NCBI GenBank assembly: GCA_907165275.2
Contig: OU015649.1
Coordinates: 12,988,001-13,052,000, forward strand
Reading direction: 5' to 3'
Origin: Zygaena filipendulae
Taxonomy: Eukaryota; Arthropoda; Insecta; Lepidoptera; Zygaenidae
Length of the DNA stretch: 64,000 bases
Position numbers and translations under genes: made by a program. This document shows, piece by piece, positions 62,790 to 64,000 of this stretch (positions within the stretch are counted from its first letter, which is position 1; each line of letters starts with the position of its first letter). The notes beneath the pieces were generated by a model that saw nothing but the letters and a program-made list of their open reading frames with translations, was not told the origin of the DNA and ran no database searches.

Positions 62790-62885
62790 TATTTGCCTTG
62801 AAAAGATTGCCTCTGGCAATAAAACTGCCCTTTGCTCTATCTTTAATATTTCTTTTGGGGCAATAAAGTTTCTATATTTGATTTG
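62790..62885 (+). repeat. SINE/LINE 3' tail
   Basis: AAGATTGCCTCTGGCAATAA, AACTGCCCTTTGCTC and GGGGCAATAAAGTTTCTATA then TTTGATTTG. Similar to the tail of the SINE at 51301-51575. Confidence 0.55.
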
Positions 62886-63288
62886 TTTTTTTTTTCGAAA
62901 TAAATTTATTAATAGGACACCTTGTTAAAAAATATAAGAAAATGATACACCGCTGACGAACCCCATATTAGAATGCGAGCTAAATATTGCCTTCAGTGTG
63001 CATGAGTGTAAAGAAAAGGTGCCAAAAATTCCAGTCCCCTTTTTTCCTTGTCTCTTGTCTCTCGAAACCAAAAAATGGCATTCCAAATGAAAAATAATGA
63101 AAAGGATGATAGTGTAGCAGTAGGTATTGCAATCATTATTCAGTGACAATATTTTGCTAACAGATTTGTTCTCCTTTGTTTTGTCTGTACTTACTCGTTA
63201 TTTTGTTAGTATTTTTCAGTTTGGTAGAGTTAACAACACTGAATGGGTTCTTAGACCCGCTTATGACTTTCATTTATGACGATTTAAA

Positions 63289-63483
63289 TCTTACTATTAT
63301 AAATGCGAGCAGCGAGAGTGAGTTTGTTTGTTACGCTTTCACAGCTGAACGGCTCAACCGATCATCATGGAATTTGGCATACACGTTGTCTGAGGTACAG
63401 AAAAGGATATAGGGTACTTTTTGTAACGGGACTCCCATGGGAACTTCGAAAGTAATGCAGGTGAAACCGCGGGGAGCAGCTAG
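63289..63483 (+). mobile_element. Complete Lep1-like Helitron
   Basis: TCTTACTATTATAAATGCGA to GGTGAAACCGCGGGGAGCAG and CTAG, 195 bp. A short frame that opens here (GCGAGCAGCGAGAGTGAG) is element sequence. Confidence 0.9.
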
Positions 63484-63657
63484 TGAACAATAAATATATA
63501 AATGAATAAACGTGCTGTGTAACTTTTAACACTATTATCTATAGCCTCTTAACAAATATTTCTTCGGGAGTCCTTAATTTTTACATGCCTTATGTTAATT
63601 TTTCACGAAACTTTCATTTCTTTTAACTTGATTTAAGTATTCCCTAATTAAGTCCCT

Positions 63658-63804
63658 AAGTAAATGCGAAAGTAACTGTCTGTCTGTCTGTTATACATTC
63701 ACGCCTTAACAGCCCAACCGATCATCATGATAGGGTACTTTTTATCCCAGAATTCCCGCAGGAACTCCGAAATTAACGCGTGTGAAACCGTGGGGAGCAA
63801 CTAG
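63658..63804 (+). mobile_element. Lep1-like Helitron, internally deleted
   Basis: AGTAAATGCGAAAGTAACTG, CCGATCATCATGATAGGGTA (deletion junction) and GTGAAACCGTGGGGAGCAAC, ending CTAG. Confidence 0.82.
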
Positions 63805-64000
63805 TTTTTTTATAAACGTATCTATAGTTAGGTTTATGCCTACTAATTTTTAGCGGATCCCATTAATTCTTTACTCCACACAAATTGTCGTGGATGTAAA
63901 ACAAAAGCACAAAGCTGATGAGAGAGTTGAAGAAACCATGTTTTTAAAATCTCAAAACCAGTAGGTAGTCTTTTTTTTTCGGGCAAAAAAGTAATTTGTC

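Larger units (their letters stand above)
59631..64000. other. Region upstream of the last recognised Pde1c exon
   Basis: No gene recognised. Holds retroelement 3' ends (59688-59795, 61857-61905, 62790-62885), Helitrons (62484-62785, 63289-63483, 63658-63804) and an unassigned GC-richer stretch near 60150-60340. It may be a further Pde1c intron or its 5' flank. Confidence 0.55.

Overview
The window looks like nuclear DNA of a moth or butterfly (Lepidoptera). It is AT-rich, full of GTAGGTACCTAC-like runs, and littered with Lep1-type Helitron/HelMITE copies that start TCCTACTAATATTATAAA and end ACAGCTAG. It also holds SINE/LINE tails and many MITEs. The three genes are animal genes with canonical GT/AG introns. 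Exon borders were placed by hand from splice signals, reading phase and protein homology. All phases close; a border could still be off by 1-2 bases.

Layout. (1) 15-6467, minus strand: the 5' nine coding exons (about 437 codons) of IFT80, a WD40 subunit of the ciliary intraflagellar transport IFT-B complex; the rest of the gene lies beyond the left edge. (2) 6468-7331: a short divergent intergenic region with a perfect RFX X-box 141 bp upstream of the IFT80 ATG. (3) 7332-8924, plus strand: PRMT3, a protein arginine methyltransferase, as one uninterrupted 530-codon reading frame. (4) About 8.9-18.6 kb: tail-to-tail intergenic DNA with MITEs, Helitron pieces and a minisatellite. (5) 18592-59630, minus strand: a calcium/calmodulin-dependent cyclic nucleotide phosphodiesterase (PDE1 family, Pde1c-like). 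Eleven coding exons are recognised, with a complete catalytic domain and stop codon. The extreme N-terminus is not resolved and may start to the right. (6) 59.6-64 kb: no recognised gene, mostly repeats.

Mobile DNA dominates the introns. Main families: Lep1-like Helitrons (more than 20 copies or fragments in several subfamilies); a TGGAC-ended MITE of about 235 bp with six copies and an unusual 2-bp target duplication; a GGGATGTTGAC-ended MITE of about 300 bp that carries palindromic TGACGTCA (CRE-type) sites; a hAT-like MITE; three Harbinger-like MITEs with TAA/TTA duplications; a long foldback element in an IFT80 intron; and a non-autonomous LTR retrotransposon (40903-43016) inserted inside one of the TGGAC MITEs.

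No CRISPR array, operon, rRNA or true tRNA gene was seen. The most interesting leads are regulatory: X-boxes at IFT80 and deep in a PDE1 intron, CRE-bearing MITEs seeded into a cyclic-nucleotide phosphodiesterase gene, and a GC-rich island that could be an alternative PDE1 first exon.
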